A DNA stretch of 55,631 nt from JAWKRB01 sp041389885 (lineage in GTDB: Bacteria > Myxococcota_A > Polyangia > Polyangiales > Ga0077539): NCBI GenBank assembly GCA_041389885.1, contig JAWKRB010000044.1:1-55631 (forward strand), read 5' to 3'. Made by a program: the position numbers and the translations under genes. The notes under the pieces are model-generated. The model was given only the letters and a program-made list of their open reading frames with translations, had not been told where the DNA came from and ran no database searches. Below, in pieces: positions 8,842-16,579 of the stretch; positions within the stretch are counted from its first letter, which is position 1; every line of letters begins with the position of its first letter.

Positions 8842-9837
8842 ATGGACGACCCCACCGACCCCACCGCCGAGACCCCCGTCGAGGCGCTCCGCGAGGCCCT
8901 CGCCGGGTCCCTCGCGCCCCTCGCCGCGGCCGCCGAGCTCACGCGCCGCGGCGACCTCGACGCCGCGCGGTGCCTCGCCGCCGCCGCGGCCTTCGCGACG
9001 CCGCAGGAGATCCTCGCGCTGGGCGCCACCGACGACGTCGTGGTGAGCGACGCCCTCGGCGCGGGCGTGCTCAGCGCGACCCTCGCGCCCGCGTCTCGCG
9101 AGGCCTGCGCCACGGCCCTGGAGACCGCCGGGGTGAGCCCCGCGGCGCTGGCGGCGCTGGCGGAGGTCGCCGAGGGTCCGAAGCGGCCGCCCTGGGCCCA
9201 CGCGGGCCGCGCGCTCGAGTGCGCCCTCGCGAGGAGCGCCCTGGAGCAGCGACTCGACGCCGACCGACTGCGGCACGTCGCGAAGCAGCTGCGCGCGGGC
9301 GAGGGGGGCTCCTCGCGGCGCATCGCCTACCAGCGCGACATCGCCCGGGGCGTGGTGCACCCCGTCGTCGCCGCGATGGTCGACGTCGATTTCCTCTGCG
9401 GCGTGGTCGCGCCCATGGACGACGCCGCGGCCCCGGCGCTGGTGCCCATCGCGCTCCTCGCGGCCCGCAGCGCGCCGGACGCGTTGCGGGGCAAGGCCCT
9501 GGCGCTCATTCAGCGTCGGTGGTCCGCCGTCGCGGCGCCGCCGCTGAGCGCCGCGGTGCGGGCGAGCGCGCGGCCCAAGGACGAGCCCCTCCGCGCCGCG
9601 CTGCTCGCGACGCTGGGCGCCCTCGGCGCGGCGGAGCCCCTCGCGCGCTGCGCGGCGTCGTGCGCGGGAGCGACGCGGGCCGCGGCGCTGACCGAGCTCG
9701 CGCGGGTCTTCGCGAGGGCCCAGGCCGAGGTGCCCGAGGCGACCCTGCGCGCCGCCCTCGCGCAGGCCGAGGCCGACCCCGACGAGGCCGTGGCGTCGCT
9801 CGCGCGCTCGTTGACCGCCCGTCTGGCGCCGTGCTAG
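8842..9837 (+). CDS. Hypothetical alanine-rich helical-repeat-like protein, 331 aa
   Basis: This is a 331-residue Ala/Leu/Arg/Glu-rich protein that starts at an ATG. No signal peptide, transmembrane segment or known catalytic motif is visible. Regularly spaced helices with LAAAAELTRRGD, ALAALAEVAEGP and AALLATLGALGAAEPL suggest a HEAT- or ARM-like solenoid, but no canonical repeat consensus can be fixed. The gene lies 42 bp after the preceding unknown gene and 13 bp before the PP2C-cNMP gene, so co-expression with the phosphatase is likely. It could be a scaffold or regulatory target of that phosphatase; this is inference. Confidence 0.7.
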   Translation: MDDPTDPTAETPVEALREALAGSLAPLAAAAELTRRGDLDAARCLAAAAAFATPQEILALGATDDVVVSDALGAGVLSATLAPASREACATALETAGVSPAALAALAEVAEGPKRPPWAHAGRALECALARSALEQRLDADRLRHVAKQLRAGEGGSSRRIAYQRDIARGVVHPVVAAMVDVDFLCGVVAPMDDAAAPALVPIALLAARSAPDALRGKALALIQRRWSAVAAPPLSAAVRASARPKDEPLRAALLATLGALGAAEPLARCAASCAGATRAAALTELARVFARAQAEVPEATLRAALAQAEADPDEAVASLARSLTARLAPC

Positions 9838-9850
9838 CGCCCTGTCTCGA

Positions 9851-11197
9851 ATGGGAGCGTCGCACCGCGTCCACGCGCGCACGGGCACCGGCCGCGTCAG
9901 GGAGCACAACGAGGACTGCTTCTACGTAGACGCCTCGCGGGGCCTCTACGTCGTGGCCGACGGGATGGGCGGGCGCGCCGCGGGCGAGGTCGCGTCCTCT
10001 CTCGCGGTGCAGACCCTGGTCGAGGCCGTGGGTGAGGTCGGGGCGGTCCTCGACGCGTTTCTGGAGCGCGGGGAGGCCGACGACGCCGAGCGGGTGCGCG
10101 AGGCCCTGAGCGCCGCGGTGGTGCGCGCGAACGGGGCGGTCTTTCAGGCCGCGCAGGGGGAGCCCGCTCAGCGGGGCATGGGCACCACGCTCACCGCCCT
10201 GCTGCTGCTGGGCCGCCGCGCGTTCATCGCGCACGTGGGCGACTCGCGGGTGTACCTCGCGCGCAACGGCGAGCTCCGCCAGCTCACCGAGGACCACACC
10301 GTCGTCGGCGAGCTGCGCCGCCGCGGGCGGCTGCGCCCCGAGGTGCTGGCCGCGGTCTCGAACCGCAACGCGGTGACCCGCGCCCTGGGGGTCTTCGAGA
10401 ACGTCGAGGTCGACTCGGCGCAGGTGCTCGCCGCGCCGGGTGACCGCTTCTTGATCTGCACCGACGGGCTGCACCGCTACCTCGGCGGCGACGCGACCCT
10501 CGCGCCGATGCTGGCCGACGTCTCCGAGGAGGCGTGCGCGCACCGGCTGATGGAATTCGCGATGGAGCGCGGCGGCGCCGACAACGTCACGGTGGTGGTG
10601 GTCACCCTGCCCGACGAGGGCGCGCGCGCGCAGGTGCTGCGCGAGCTCGCGCGCTCGTACGAGACCCTGTCGTCGCTGCCGTTCTTCAGGCACCTCTCGG
10701 CGCGGGAGCTGATGGTGCTCCAGGCCATGTCGCAGGTGCGCGACTGCGGGCTGGGCGAGGAGGTGGTGCGCGAGGGCGACGAGGGGGCGTCGATGTTCGT
10801 GCTGCTCCAAGGCGCGTGCTCGGTGCGCAAGGGCGACGTCGAGATCGCGCGGCTGGGGCCGGGGGAGCACTTCGGCGAGATGGCCCTGGTCGAGCGCGGG
10901 TGCCGCACGGCGACGGTGGTGGTCGACGACGACGCGCGGCTCCTCGAGCTCGCGAGGGACGACCTCTTTCGCCTCCTGCGCGAGGAGAAGGACGCGGGGA
11001 TGAAGCTCCTCTGGAACATCGTCACCGTGCTCACCTCGCGCCTGCGCGAGACCTCGCGCGAGCTCAGCGAGGCCCGAGAGGCCCTCGTCGCCGAGGACCT
11101 CACCGCCCACCTCTTTCACGAAGACCTGCCGGCCATCACCGAGGAGCAGGCGCGCGCCCTCAGCCTCGCGCCCTTCGGCCGCGGCGACGAGGACTGA
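9851..11197 (+). CDS. PP2C-family Ser/Thr phosphatase fused to cyclic-nucleotide-binding domain
   Basis: A 448-residue two-domain protein. Residues 1 to about 250 are a PP2C (PPM) phosphatase: REHNEDCFYV (motif 1 metal Asp), VADGMGG (motif 2), GMGTTLTAL, AHVGDSRVYL, LICTDGL and GGADNVTV (metal-binding Asp) are all present, so it should be an active Mn/Mg-dependent phosphatase. Residues about 275-395 form a CRP/PKA-type cNMP-binding domain with the phosphate-binding cassette HFGEMALVERGCRTATV, including the Glu and Arg that contact the cyclic nucleotide. A short helical tail follows. No membrane segment is seen. It probably reverses Ser/Thr phosphorylation under cyclic-nucleotide control. The downstream FecR-like gene starts at the next base after its stop. 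Confidence 0.92.
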   Translation: MGASHRVHARTGTGRVREHNEDCFYVDASRGLYVVADGMGGRAAGEVASSLAVQTLVEAVGEVGAVLDAFLERGEADDAERVREALSAAVVRANGAVFQAAQGEPAQRGMGTTLTALLLLGRRAFIAHVGDSRVYLARNGELRQLTEDHTVVGELRRRGRLRPEVLAAVSNRNAVTRALGVFENVEVDSAQVLAAPGDRFLICTDGLHRYLGGDATLAPMLADVSEEACAHRLMEFAMERGGADNVTVVVVTLPDEGARAQVLRELARSYETLSSLPFFRHLSARELMVLQAMSQVRDCGLGEEVVREGDEGASMFVLLQGACSVRKGDVEIARLGPGEHFGEMALVERGCRTATVVVDDDARLLELARDDLFRLLREEKDAGMKLLWNIVTVLTSRLRETSRELSEAREALVAEDLTAHLFHEDLPAITEEQARALSLAPFGRGDED

Positions 11198-12109
11198 GTG
11201 ACCCCGAAGACCGTCGCGTCGCTGGCGATCCTCGCCCTCCTCGGGTGCCGCGCGCGGGGCGGCGCGCGGGGAGACCGCTCGGACGTGGTGGCGGTCGACC
11301 GGGCGACCGACCGCGCGGACGCCGCTCGCGCGACCTCGAGCGATGGCGTCTCCGAAGCCTCTGCGGCGCAGGGGGTTCGGGTGCATCCAAGGGGGCATCG
11401 CTGCGCCTGGGTGGGGAGCGCGGCGGACGTGTGGCGCGGCGAGGCGCTCTCGGGCGACGCGGCGCTCGAGGTCGGCGCGATGCTGCGCCTGGGCTGCCCC
11501 TTCGAGGCGCACGCGGCGCCCTGGGTCGACGTGCGCATGCCCTCGGGCCTCGGCTTCTCGGTCGGCGAAGACGAGGCGCTGGTGGAGCTCTCGCCGCTCC
11601 CCGGCGTGGCGGCGACGCTGCTGCGGGGGAGGCTGCGGGCCGAGGTCCCGCGGGGCGCCCTCGCGCCGCTGCGCGTGGACACGGCGGCGGGGCGGGTGGT
11701 GCTCACGGAGGGGAGCGTCGAGCTCGTCGCGGCGCGCGGTCTGAACGGCGAGGTGGGCCCGGTGACCCTGCGGAGCCTGGGCGCGACGGCGCGGCGCTGG
11801 CGACTCGTGGGCGACCGGGCCGAGAGCGAGGCGCTGCCGACGCGGGGCGAGCGGACCTGGCCCGCGGGCGCCGCGCTGGGCCTCGACGCGGCCGAGGCGG
11901 CGCTGAACGGCGCGCGGGTCTCGCTCAACGACGACGCGCCATCGGAGGCCGCGCAGAACGTCGCGTCGCTGCAGCTCGGCGTGGCCGCGGCGCAGTTCGG
12001 CACCCGCAGGGCGTCGCCCGCGCGCGCCCCCGCCGAGGCGCGGCGCACGCGGGAGCTGGTGATGCTGCGCGACCTCGTCGCGGGGCGGCTGGTGCGGCTC
12101 GCGCGCTGA
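11198..12109 (+). CDS. FecR-like lipoprotein
   Basis: A 303-residue protein starting at a GTG immediately after the PP2C stop codon, so translation is likely coupled. The N-terminus is a signal peptide with a good lipobox (ALLGC), followed by an Asp/Ala/Arg tether. The middle resembles a FecR domain: a beta-rich section with RAEVPRG, LRVDTAAGRVVLTEGSVEL and similar strands where FecR has its F.V.TP.G.V..GT.F.V signature. The C-terminus is Ala/Arg-rich. Placement next to a cytosolic cNMP-responsive phosphatase hints at an envelope sensor for the same regulatory unit. The FecR assignment is by eye and moderate in confidence. Confidence 0.7.
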   Translation: MTPKTVASLAILALLGCRARGGARGDRSDVVAVDRATDRADAARATSSDGVSEASAAQGVRVHPRGHRCAWVGSAADVWRGEALSGDAALEVGAMLRLGCPFEAHAAPWVDVRMPSGLGFSVGEDEALVELSPLPGVAATLLRGRLRAEVPRGALAPLRVDTAAGRVVLTEGSVELVAARGLNGEVGPVTLRSLGATARRWRLVGDRAESEALPTRGERTWPAGAALGLDAAEAALNGARVSLNDDAPSEAAQNVASLQLGVAAAQFGTRRASPARAPAEARRTRELVMLRDLVAGRLVRLAR

Positions 12110-12127
12110 CCGGCGCGGCGCGTTCGA

Positions 12128-12658
12128 TCAGCCGTACCAGAGCGCGCGGAGCACGAGGCCCAGCGTGGTGGTGTACCCCTGCACCGAGCTCACCACCCGG
12201 CCTCGCGCGTCGAGCACGAACACCGTCGGAAACGCGCGCACGCGGAGGCGTCGGGTGAAGTCCTCGTCGCCGAGGAGCACGGTCACCCCGTCGTGCTGCG
12301 CCAGGGGCGAACGCCGCACCTCGTCGACGTCCTGGTACGAGGCGGCGACGGAGATCACGTTCGCCCGCGCGCCGAGCCAGCGACGCGCCCGCGCGAGGTT
12401 GTCTGTCTGCGCTTTGCAGACGCCGCACCAGGGCGCCCAAACCTCCAGCACGGTGGTGCGGCCGCGCCAGGGGGCGAGGGTGGTCGCCGCGCCGTCGAGG
12501 GTGCGGAGCGAGAGTGCGGGCAGCGCGCCGCGCGGGTGCTCTCGCGTCTGGTAGGCGCCGACGACGGTCACCAGCGCGAGCATCCCCACCAGCTCCGCGG
12601 CGGTGCGGAGCGCCTTGCGGGTGCGCCAGGTCTCACGAAGCCGGTGCAGCGTGGTCAT
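12128..12658 (-). CDS. TlpA/ResA-like membrane-anchored thioredoxin
   Basis: A 176-residue protein with one N-terminal membrane helix (AELVGMLALVTVVGAY, about residues 20-36), so the rest faces the periplasm. The thioredoxin fold is clear: VLEVWAPWCGVCKAQ holds the redox-active CxxC (WCGVC), and AFPTVFVLDARG contains the cis-proline. It belongs to the TlpA/ResA/DsbE group that reduces periplasmic disulfides, often for cytochrome c maturation, which would fit the di-haem protein encoded 2 kb away. That link is inference. The gene is convergent with the FecR-like gene, with only 18 bp between stops. Confidence 0.88.
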   Translation of the reverse strand: MTTLHRLRETWRTRKALRTAAELVGMLALVTVVGAYQTREHPRGALPALSLRTLDGAATTLAPWRGRTTVLEVWAPWCGVCKAQTDNLARARRWLGARANVISVAASYQDVDEVRRSPLAQHDGVTVLLGDEDFTRRLRVRAFPTVFVLDARGRVVSSVQGYTTTLGLVLRALWYG

Positions 12659-12771
12659 CGAAGAAGAATGAGCCTGCGAGGGGCACGGAGGGTTCGCCGA
12701 CGCGATGGGGTGCGGTCACGCTCCTTGATTCGACCGTACTCCATCGGTCGCGCTCGTCGCGGGGCGTGACC

Positions 12772-12966
12772 TCACATCGCGGCGAGGTTGGATCCGGCGC
12801 GGGTCGACCCAGGGCGTCGGCAGAGGGCGCGCACGACCACCATGGAGAGCCCCGCGCAGGCGTTGTCCATCACCGTGATCGCGCGGCCGTCGGAGAAGAA
12901 CGCGAGGGTCGAGCAGCAGCCGTAGTTCGTGCCGGAGCGCTCGTGGAAGCGCCCCGCGGATCGGGC
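12772..12966 (-). pseudogene. Possible remnant of a serine-hydrolase (beta-lactamase-like) C-terminus
   Basis: Read on the minus strand, this segment gives a GC3-biased, protein-like stretch ending in a proper stop: HERSGTNYGCC, STLAFFSDGRAITVMDN, then LSMVVVRALC. The pattern resembles the last strands of penicillin-binding-protein/beta-lactamase-like hydrolases, where a HGG.T.GF.S.LAF.P...V.V..N arrangement is usual. No start codon precedes it before the promoter of the divergent gene, so it would be a truncated relic. The alternative is a chance open frame in GC-rich DNA. Confidence is low. Confidence 0.25.
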
Positions 12967-12982
12967 CCGCGTCGCTCGCGCG

Positions 12983-13012
12983 TTGACACCCTCGTCCGCG
13001 CCCGCGTACCGT
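12983..13012 (+). promoter_or_regulatory. Sigma-70-like promoter of the outer-membrane protein gene
   Basis: A perfect -35 box TTGACA lies at 12983-12988, followed after 18 bp by TACCGT at 13007-13012, which matches the -10 consensus at its T, A and final T. Transcription would begin near 13019, leaving a leader of about 20 bases that contains GAGGAA before the ATG at 13039. It stands out because consensus TTGACA is rare in this GC-rich sequence. Confidence 0.5.
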
Positions 13013-13038
13013 GCCCGCGCCCCCGAGGAACCTCTGGA

Positions 13039-14529
13039 ATGCGCCGAATTCCGCTGACTCTCATCGCCGTTGCGGCCTTCTCGACGCCCGCGTTGGCGCA
13101 GGCGCAGTCGGACGCGCCCGTCACCCGCGGCCCGATCCCCATGCTCAACGAGACGGCGAGGGTGGTCGATGTGGTCGACGCCTTCGACCGCGGCTCCAAC
13201 TGGAGCTTTCGCCTCACCGCGGGCTACTCGTACCAGAGCCGCCGCGCCACGGTGCTCCGCGAGCGCAGGGTGAGCGAGGCCGTGGCGGGCATGGGGCTCG
13301 TGCAGCGCATCCCCGTCGCGAACTACCGCGAGAGCACGCACACGCTCATGGTCAACGCCGAGCTCGCGCTCTACCGCGACCTGGCCTTCACCTTCGGGCT
13401 CCCCTTCGTGCTCTCGAACACCCGCAGCCTCAGCGTGGCCTCGGGCGCGACGGGCACCGAGATTCAGAACGCCCTCTACGACGGGTGGACCGAGCGGGGC
13501 GCGCCCACGTCCATCCTCTCGCTGCCCTTCGAGTCGCCCGAGCGCTCGGGCATCGACCAGCTCCGGCTGGGCGTGCAGTGGTCGATCTTCAACCAGCAGC
13601 GCGACCGCACGAAGCCCACGTGGATGATCGCCTTCGAGTGGCGCCCGCCGGTGGGCTCGCAGCTCCGGGCGTGCCAGGTCGTCAGTGGCCGCACGGTGTG
13701 CCCGCAGGTGAGCAGCGTGCCCTCGCTCCCCGCGAACGGCGGCATCGCGTCCACCGACGCGGCGACGCGGGCGCCGGCGACGGGCGACGACGCGAACCCC
13801 GGCATCAGCCGCGGGATGCACGGGGTGTACTTTCAGACCCTGCTCTCGCGCCGCGTGGGCTACGTCGAGCCCTACGCGGGGCTCGATTTTCTCGCGGAGT
13901 TCCCGGTGCGCTCGTCGCCGTTTCGGTACCTCGACTCGCCCTACGGGATGCTCGCGACCTTCCCGCCCATCACCACCACGCTCATGGCGGGCCTCGAGAT
14001 CATCCCCTGGGAGAACCGCGAGACGTGGCAGCGGGCGATCATCGACCTGCGCGTGCGCGGCACCTACCGCTCTCCGGGCCGTGACTTCTCGGTGCTCTAC
14101 GACGCGCTCGGGTCGAGCAACAGCCGTCCGCTCCTCGCGCCGGGGTGCCCGTCGAACGTGCGCAACGCCGACGGCACCTGTCAGCCCGGCCGCGAGGTGT
14201 ACTTCGACGGGCTCACGGGCACCGCGTCGCACATCATGCTCGGCGCGAACATGAACATCTCGATCCAGCCGGCGAAGTTCCTCCGCTTCACCCTCGGCGG
14301 CGCGTTCACCTGGGTCTCGACGCACTCGATCACCAACACCGACGCCTGCAACCCCGGCACGAGCCCCCCCGCGGATCACCCCGAGTGGCGCGGCGGGTGC
14401 GTGTCCAACAGCGCCCCCGACCCCGCGCACCGCGCGGTGATCGACCAGCCCGGCGGCCGCTTCTACTCGTCCGACGAGCTCCTCTTCGACATCTTCGCGT
14501 CGATCTCGCTCACGCCCCGCGTGTGGTGA
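13039..14529 (+). CDS. Outer-membrane beta-barrel-like protein
   Basis: A 496-residue protein from the ATG at 13039, chosen because a clear Sec signal peptide (MRRIPLTLIAVAAF...ALAQAQ) begins there; the frame extends to 12514 only as a shadow. The mature part has many alternating polar/aromatic strands (WSFRLTAGYSYQSRR, LALYRDLAFTFGLPF, LRLGVQWSIFNQQRD, WMIAFEWRPPVGS) as in bacterial transporter or porin-like barrels. It ends in VW, with SLTPRVW resembling the aromatic C-terminal signature recognised by the BAM complex. Substrate is unknown. It is the only gene here with a near-consensus promoter. The next gene on the other strand ends 8 bp away. Confidence 0.8.
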   Translation: MRRIPLTLIAVAAFSTPALAQAQSDAPVTRGPIPMLNETARVVDVVDAFDRGSNWSFRLTAGYSYQSRRATVLRERRVSEAVAGMGLVQRIPVANYRESTHTLMVNAELALYRDLAFTFGLPFVLSNTRSLSVASGATGTEIQNALYDGWTERGAPTSILSLPFESPERSGIDQLRLGVQWSIFNQQRDRTKPTWMIAFEWRPPVGSQLRACQVVSGRTVCPQVSSVPSLPANGGIASTDAATRAPATGDDANPGISRGMHGVYFQTLLSRRVGYVEPYAGLDFLAEFPVRSSPFRYLDSPYGMLATFPPITTTLMAGLEIIPWENRETWQRAIIDLRVRGTYRSPGRDFSVLYDALGSSNSRPLLAPGCPSNVRNADGTCQPGREVYFDGLTGTASHIMLGANMNISIQPAKFLRFTLGGAFTWVSTHSITNTDACNPGTSPPADHPEWRGGCVSNSAPDPAHRAVIDQPGGRFYSSDELLFDIFASISLTPRVW

Positions 14530-14537
14530 CCGGGCCC

Positions 14538-15842
14538 TCAGAGGCTGTGTAGAACGCGCAGCAGCGCGTCGCGGTCCCGCCGCGAGAGCGCCGTGCCGAA
14601 GGTGTGCCCGAGCACCGCGCCGGGGCCCCGCGCGCCGCCCGCGTAGGTCGGCGAGAGCCGCTCGGTCGAGAGCAGCGCGTCGAGCGAAGGCACCGTGCCG
14701 TCGTGCAGGTACGGCGCCGCGCGCGCGACGTCGAGCAGCGGCGGAGGGCGGTAGCGCCCGGTGCCCCGCGCGTGTCCGTTCGCGAGGGCGGGGTCGGTGC
14801 CCACCCTTGAGGCCCGCACGGGTGCGCCGCCGTAGGCCGGGTTGCTGTGACAGTCCGCGCACTCGCGCTCGAAGACCGCGCGCCCCCGCTGCAGCGTCGC
14901 GTCGTCGACCGCCTCCGCGCGTCGCGGCGGCGTGAGGGTGTAGAGAAAGACCGTGAGCGCGAAGGCCAGCGCCCGCGGGGGGCGCACGCGCTCGTGGTTC
15001 GCGTGCAGGAGCTGGGTCTCAGATCGAATCGCCAGCGCCGCAGGGCTCTCGTGGCGGATCGTGCCCGCCTGCGTGAGCGCCCGCTGCGCGCGGAGCCCCC
15101 AGAGGTCGGGGATCGCCACGGGGTCGCGGTCGTCGTCTTCGGTGACATCGGCGCGGCCAGGGCCCCACGCGGCCATGCGGGCGGTGAGGGCGCCGTCGTC
15201 GCCGCCGTGGGCGCGCTGAAACGCGATGCGCAGCGCGCCGTAGTCGAAGTCACGCCGCGCGCGTCCCTCGACGACCGCGCCGCCCTCGACGGCGGTGTGG
15301 CAGAGCGCGCAGGTGATCCCCGTGCGCGTGGCCCCGTCGACGTCGCGAAACCGTCGCACACCCGGGAACACCCCCCGCGCGTCGGCGTGCACGCCCACCC
15401 GCGCCGCGAGGGCGGGGTCGCGCACGGCGTAGTCCGCGAGGGGCTCGGCGCGCAGCGGATACTCGTAGAAGACCCTGCGTCCCAGGGACTTCCACTCGTT
15501 CCAGGTGTGGGGCACGCGGCCGTCCCAGAGCGGAGGGGTGGCGTCGGGCACCGGCGCGTCGGCGCTCACCGCCGTGACCGGGAGCGTGCGCGGGGTCCAC
15601 TCGGGGAGCGCGTCCCACCCGCGGTCGACCAGGGCGTAGCTCCCGAGCCGCTGCCGCGAGTACGTGTTCTGCGGGTTCACCAGCGAGCGCTCCAGCGCCG
15701 CGCGGCGAAACGCGTCGTCGCGCAGGTAGCGCTCGCCCTCGGCGAGGATCCACGCGTCGGACCACGCCGCCGGCGCCGGCCTCGCCCGCGGGGTGCACCC
15801 GGCGAGCGCCGCGATCAGCGCGAGGCGGCGCGCCGCGCTCAG
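14538..15842 (-). CDS. Di-haem cytochrome c peroxidase family lipoprotein
   Basis: About 434 residues with two c-type haem sites, CALCH and CADCH, separated by about 200 residues as in the di-haem peroxidase/MauG-like family. Near its end APYLHDGTVPSLDALL and LSRRDRDALLRVL are typical of this family. The natural N-terminus, LSAARRLALIAALAGC, gives a short signal with lipobox ALAGC, but its first codon is CTG at 15842; no in-frame ATG, GTG or TTG lies near. That CTG shares CTGA with the stop of the upstream lipoprotein gene, and GAGG lies 7 bases before it. Periplasmic electron transfer, peroxide reduction or protein oxidation is likely. The start is the main uncertainty; a GTG farther inside would lose the signal. 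Confidence 0.85.
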   Translation of the reverse strand: MSAARRLALIAALAGCTPRARPAPAAWSDAWILAEGERYLRDDAFRRAALERSLVNPQNTYSRQRLGSYALVDRGWDALPEWTPRTLPVTAVSADAPVPDATPPLWDGRVPHTWNEWKSLGRRVFYEYPLRAEPLADYAVRDPALAARVGVHADARGVFPGVRRFRDVDGATRTGITCALCHTAVEGGAVVEGRARRDFDYGALRIAFQRAHGGDDGALTARMAAWGPGRADVTEDDDRDPVAIPDLWGLRAQRALTQAGTIRHESPAALAIRSETQLLHANHERVRPPRALAFALTVFLYTLTPPRRAEAVDDATLQRGRAVFERECADCHSNPAYGGAPVRASRVGTDPALANGHARGTGRYRPPPLLDVARAAPYLHDGTVPSLDALLSTERLSPTYAGGARGPGAVLGHTFGTALSRRDRDALLRVLHSL

Positions 15843-16429
15843 GTCACGACCTCGGGCTCGCGCATGAGCTCCGACGACAGAATCACCCGATCGACGCCGT
15901 CGACCTGCAGGGTGACCTCGACGCGGTAGCTGCGGCTGTACTGCTCTTGCGAGGGCGTGATCGTGTACCAGCTCGGCGCCGTGAGCGCGAAGCTCGTGCG
16001 CAGGGTCTGCGGCGCGGTGATGTTGCCGTCCCACGCGACGTAGCCGCCGGGGTCGCGCCACGCCTGCGGGCTGCGCGCCGTGAGGTCTTGCAAGAAGGCA
16101 CCGGTGCGCGCGTCGAGGAGCCGCACCCGCGCGACGCGCACCGAAGCGACGCCGTCGCCCGTCGCGCGGAGCTGGATCTGCATCGACGACTGTCGACACA
16201 GGCTCCCGCACCCGCCGATGAGCCCCGCGGCGTTCGCCGCGCAGCGGGCGTCGCTCTGAGCCGCGCCGGCGCCCTGGGTGGGGCAGTCCTGCGCGAGGTT
16301 CACCGACGACACGCTCGCGTCGAGGGTCAGGTTGTCGGGCGTGGCGCTCGGGCCCACCGACGCGCTGCACGCGCCGAGCACGAAGAGGGCGACGAGCGCG
16401 CGGCGGCTCAAGCGAAGTGTGTGGTTCAT
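15839..16429 (-). CDS. Hypothetical lipoprotein coupled to the di-haem protein gene
   Basis: A 196-residue protein that starts with an ATG and a signal peptide ending in the lipobox LGAC. Four further cysteines lie between residues about 45 and 80 (DCPTQ, ARCAANA, GCGSLCRQ). The rest is beta-rich with WDGNITAPQTLR and SWYTITPSQEQY. No family recognised. Its stop overlaps the proposed CTG start of the di-haem cytochrome gene, so the two proteins are probably made together and may form an outer-membrane-associated redox complex; this is inference. Similar small lipoproteins beside di-haem peroxidases occur in MbnH-type loci, but no MbnP-specific motif can be confirmed here. Confidence 0.75.
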   Translation of the reverse strand: MNHTLRLSRRALVALFVLGACSASVGPSATPDNLTLDASVSSVNLAQDCPTQGAGAAQSDARCAANAAGLIGGCGSLCRQSSMQIQLRATGDGVASVRVARVRLLDARTGAFLQDLTARSPQAWRDPGGYVAWDGNITAPQTLRTSFALTAPSWYTITPSQEQYSRSYRVEVTLQVDGVDRVILSSELMREPEVVT

Positions 16430-16579
16430 GGTCCGAGGATCACTGCGAAGTCCATGCCTACAAGGGTTTTCAGAGGAGTCTCCCCGCGGGCCGTGCCAGT
16501 GTGTGCCGAGACCAGACGACCGCGCTGGCGAGCGTGCGCGGAGTCATCGCACCCTCCGGCGTGAAGGAGATCCCCCGCC

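Larger units (their letters stand above)
12659..13038. other. 380-bp region between thioredoxin and outer-membrane protein genes
   Basis: This stretch holds no intact gene. Its middle (about 12772-12966, minus strand) carries a coding-like fragment described separately, and its right end holds the promoter of the outer-membrane protein gene. The first 110 bp, upstream of the thioredoxin gene, contains nothing else I can support. Confidence 0.5.

Noticed and set aside
6333..9323. N-terminal extension of the epimerase frame (frame open to 9323)
   Set aside because: That stretch overlaps three well-supported genes and is Arg/Ser/Ala-rich shadow; the real gene begins at the GTG at 6332.
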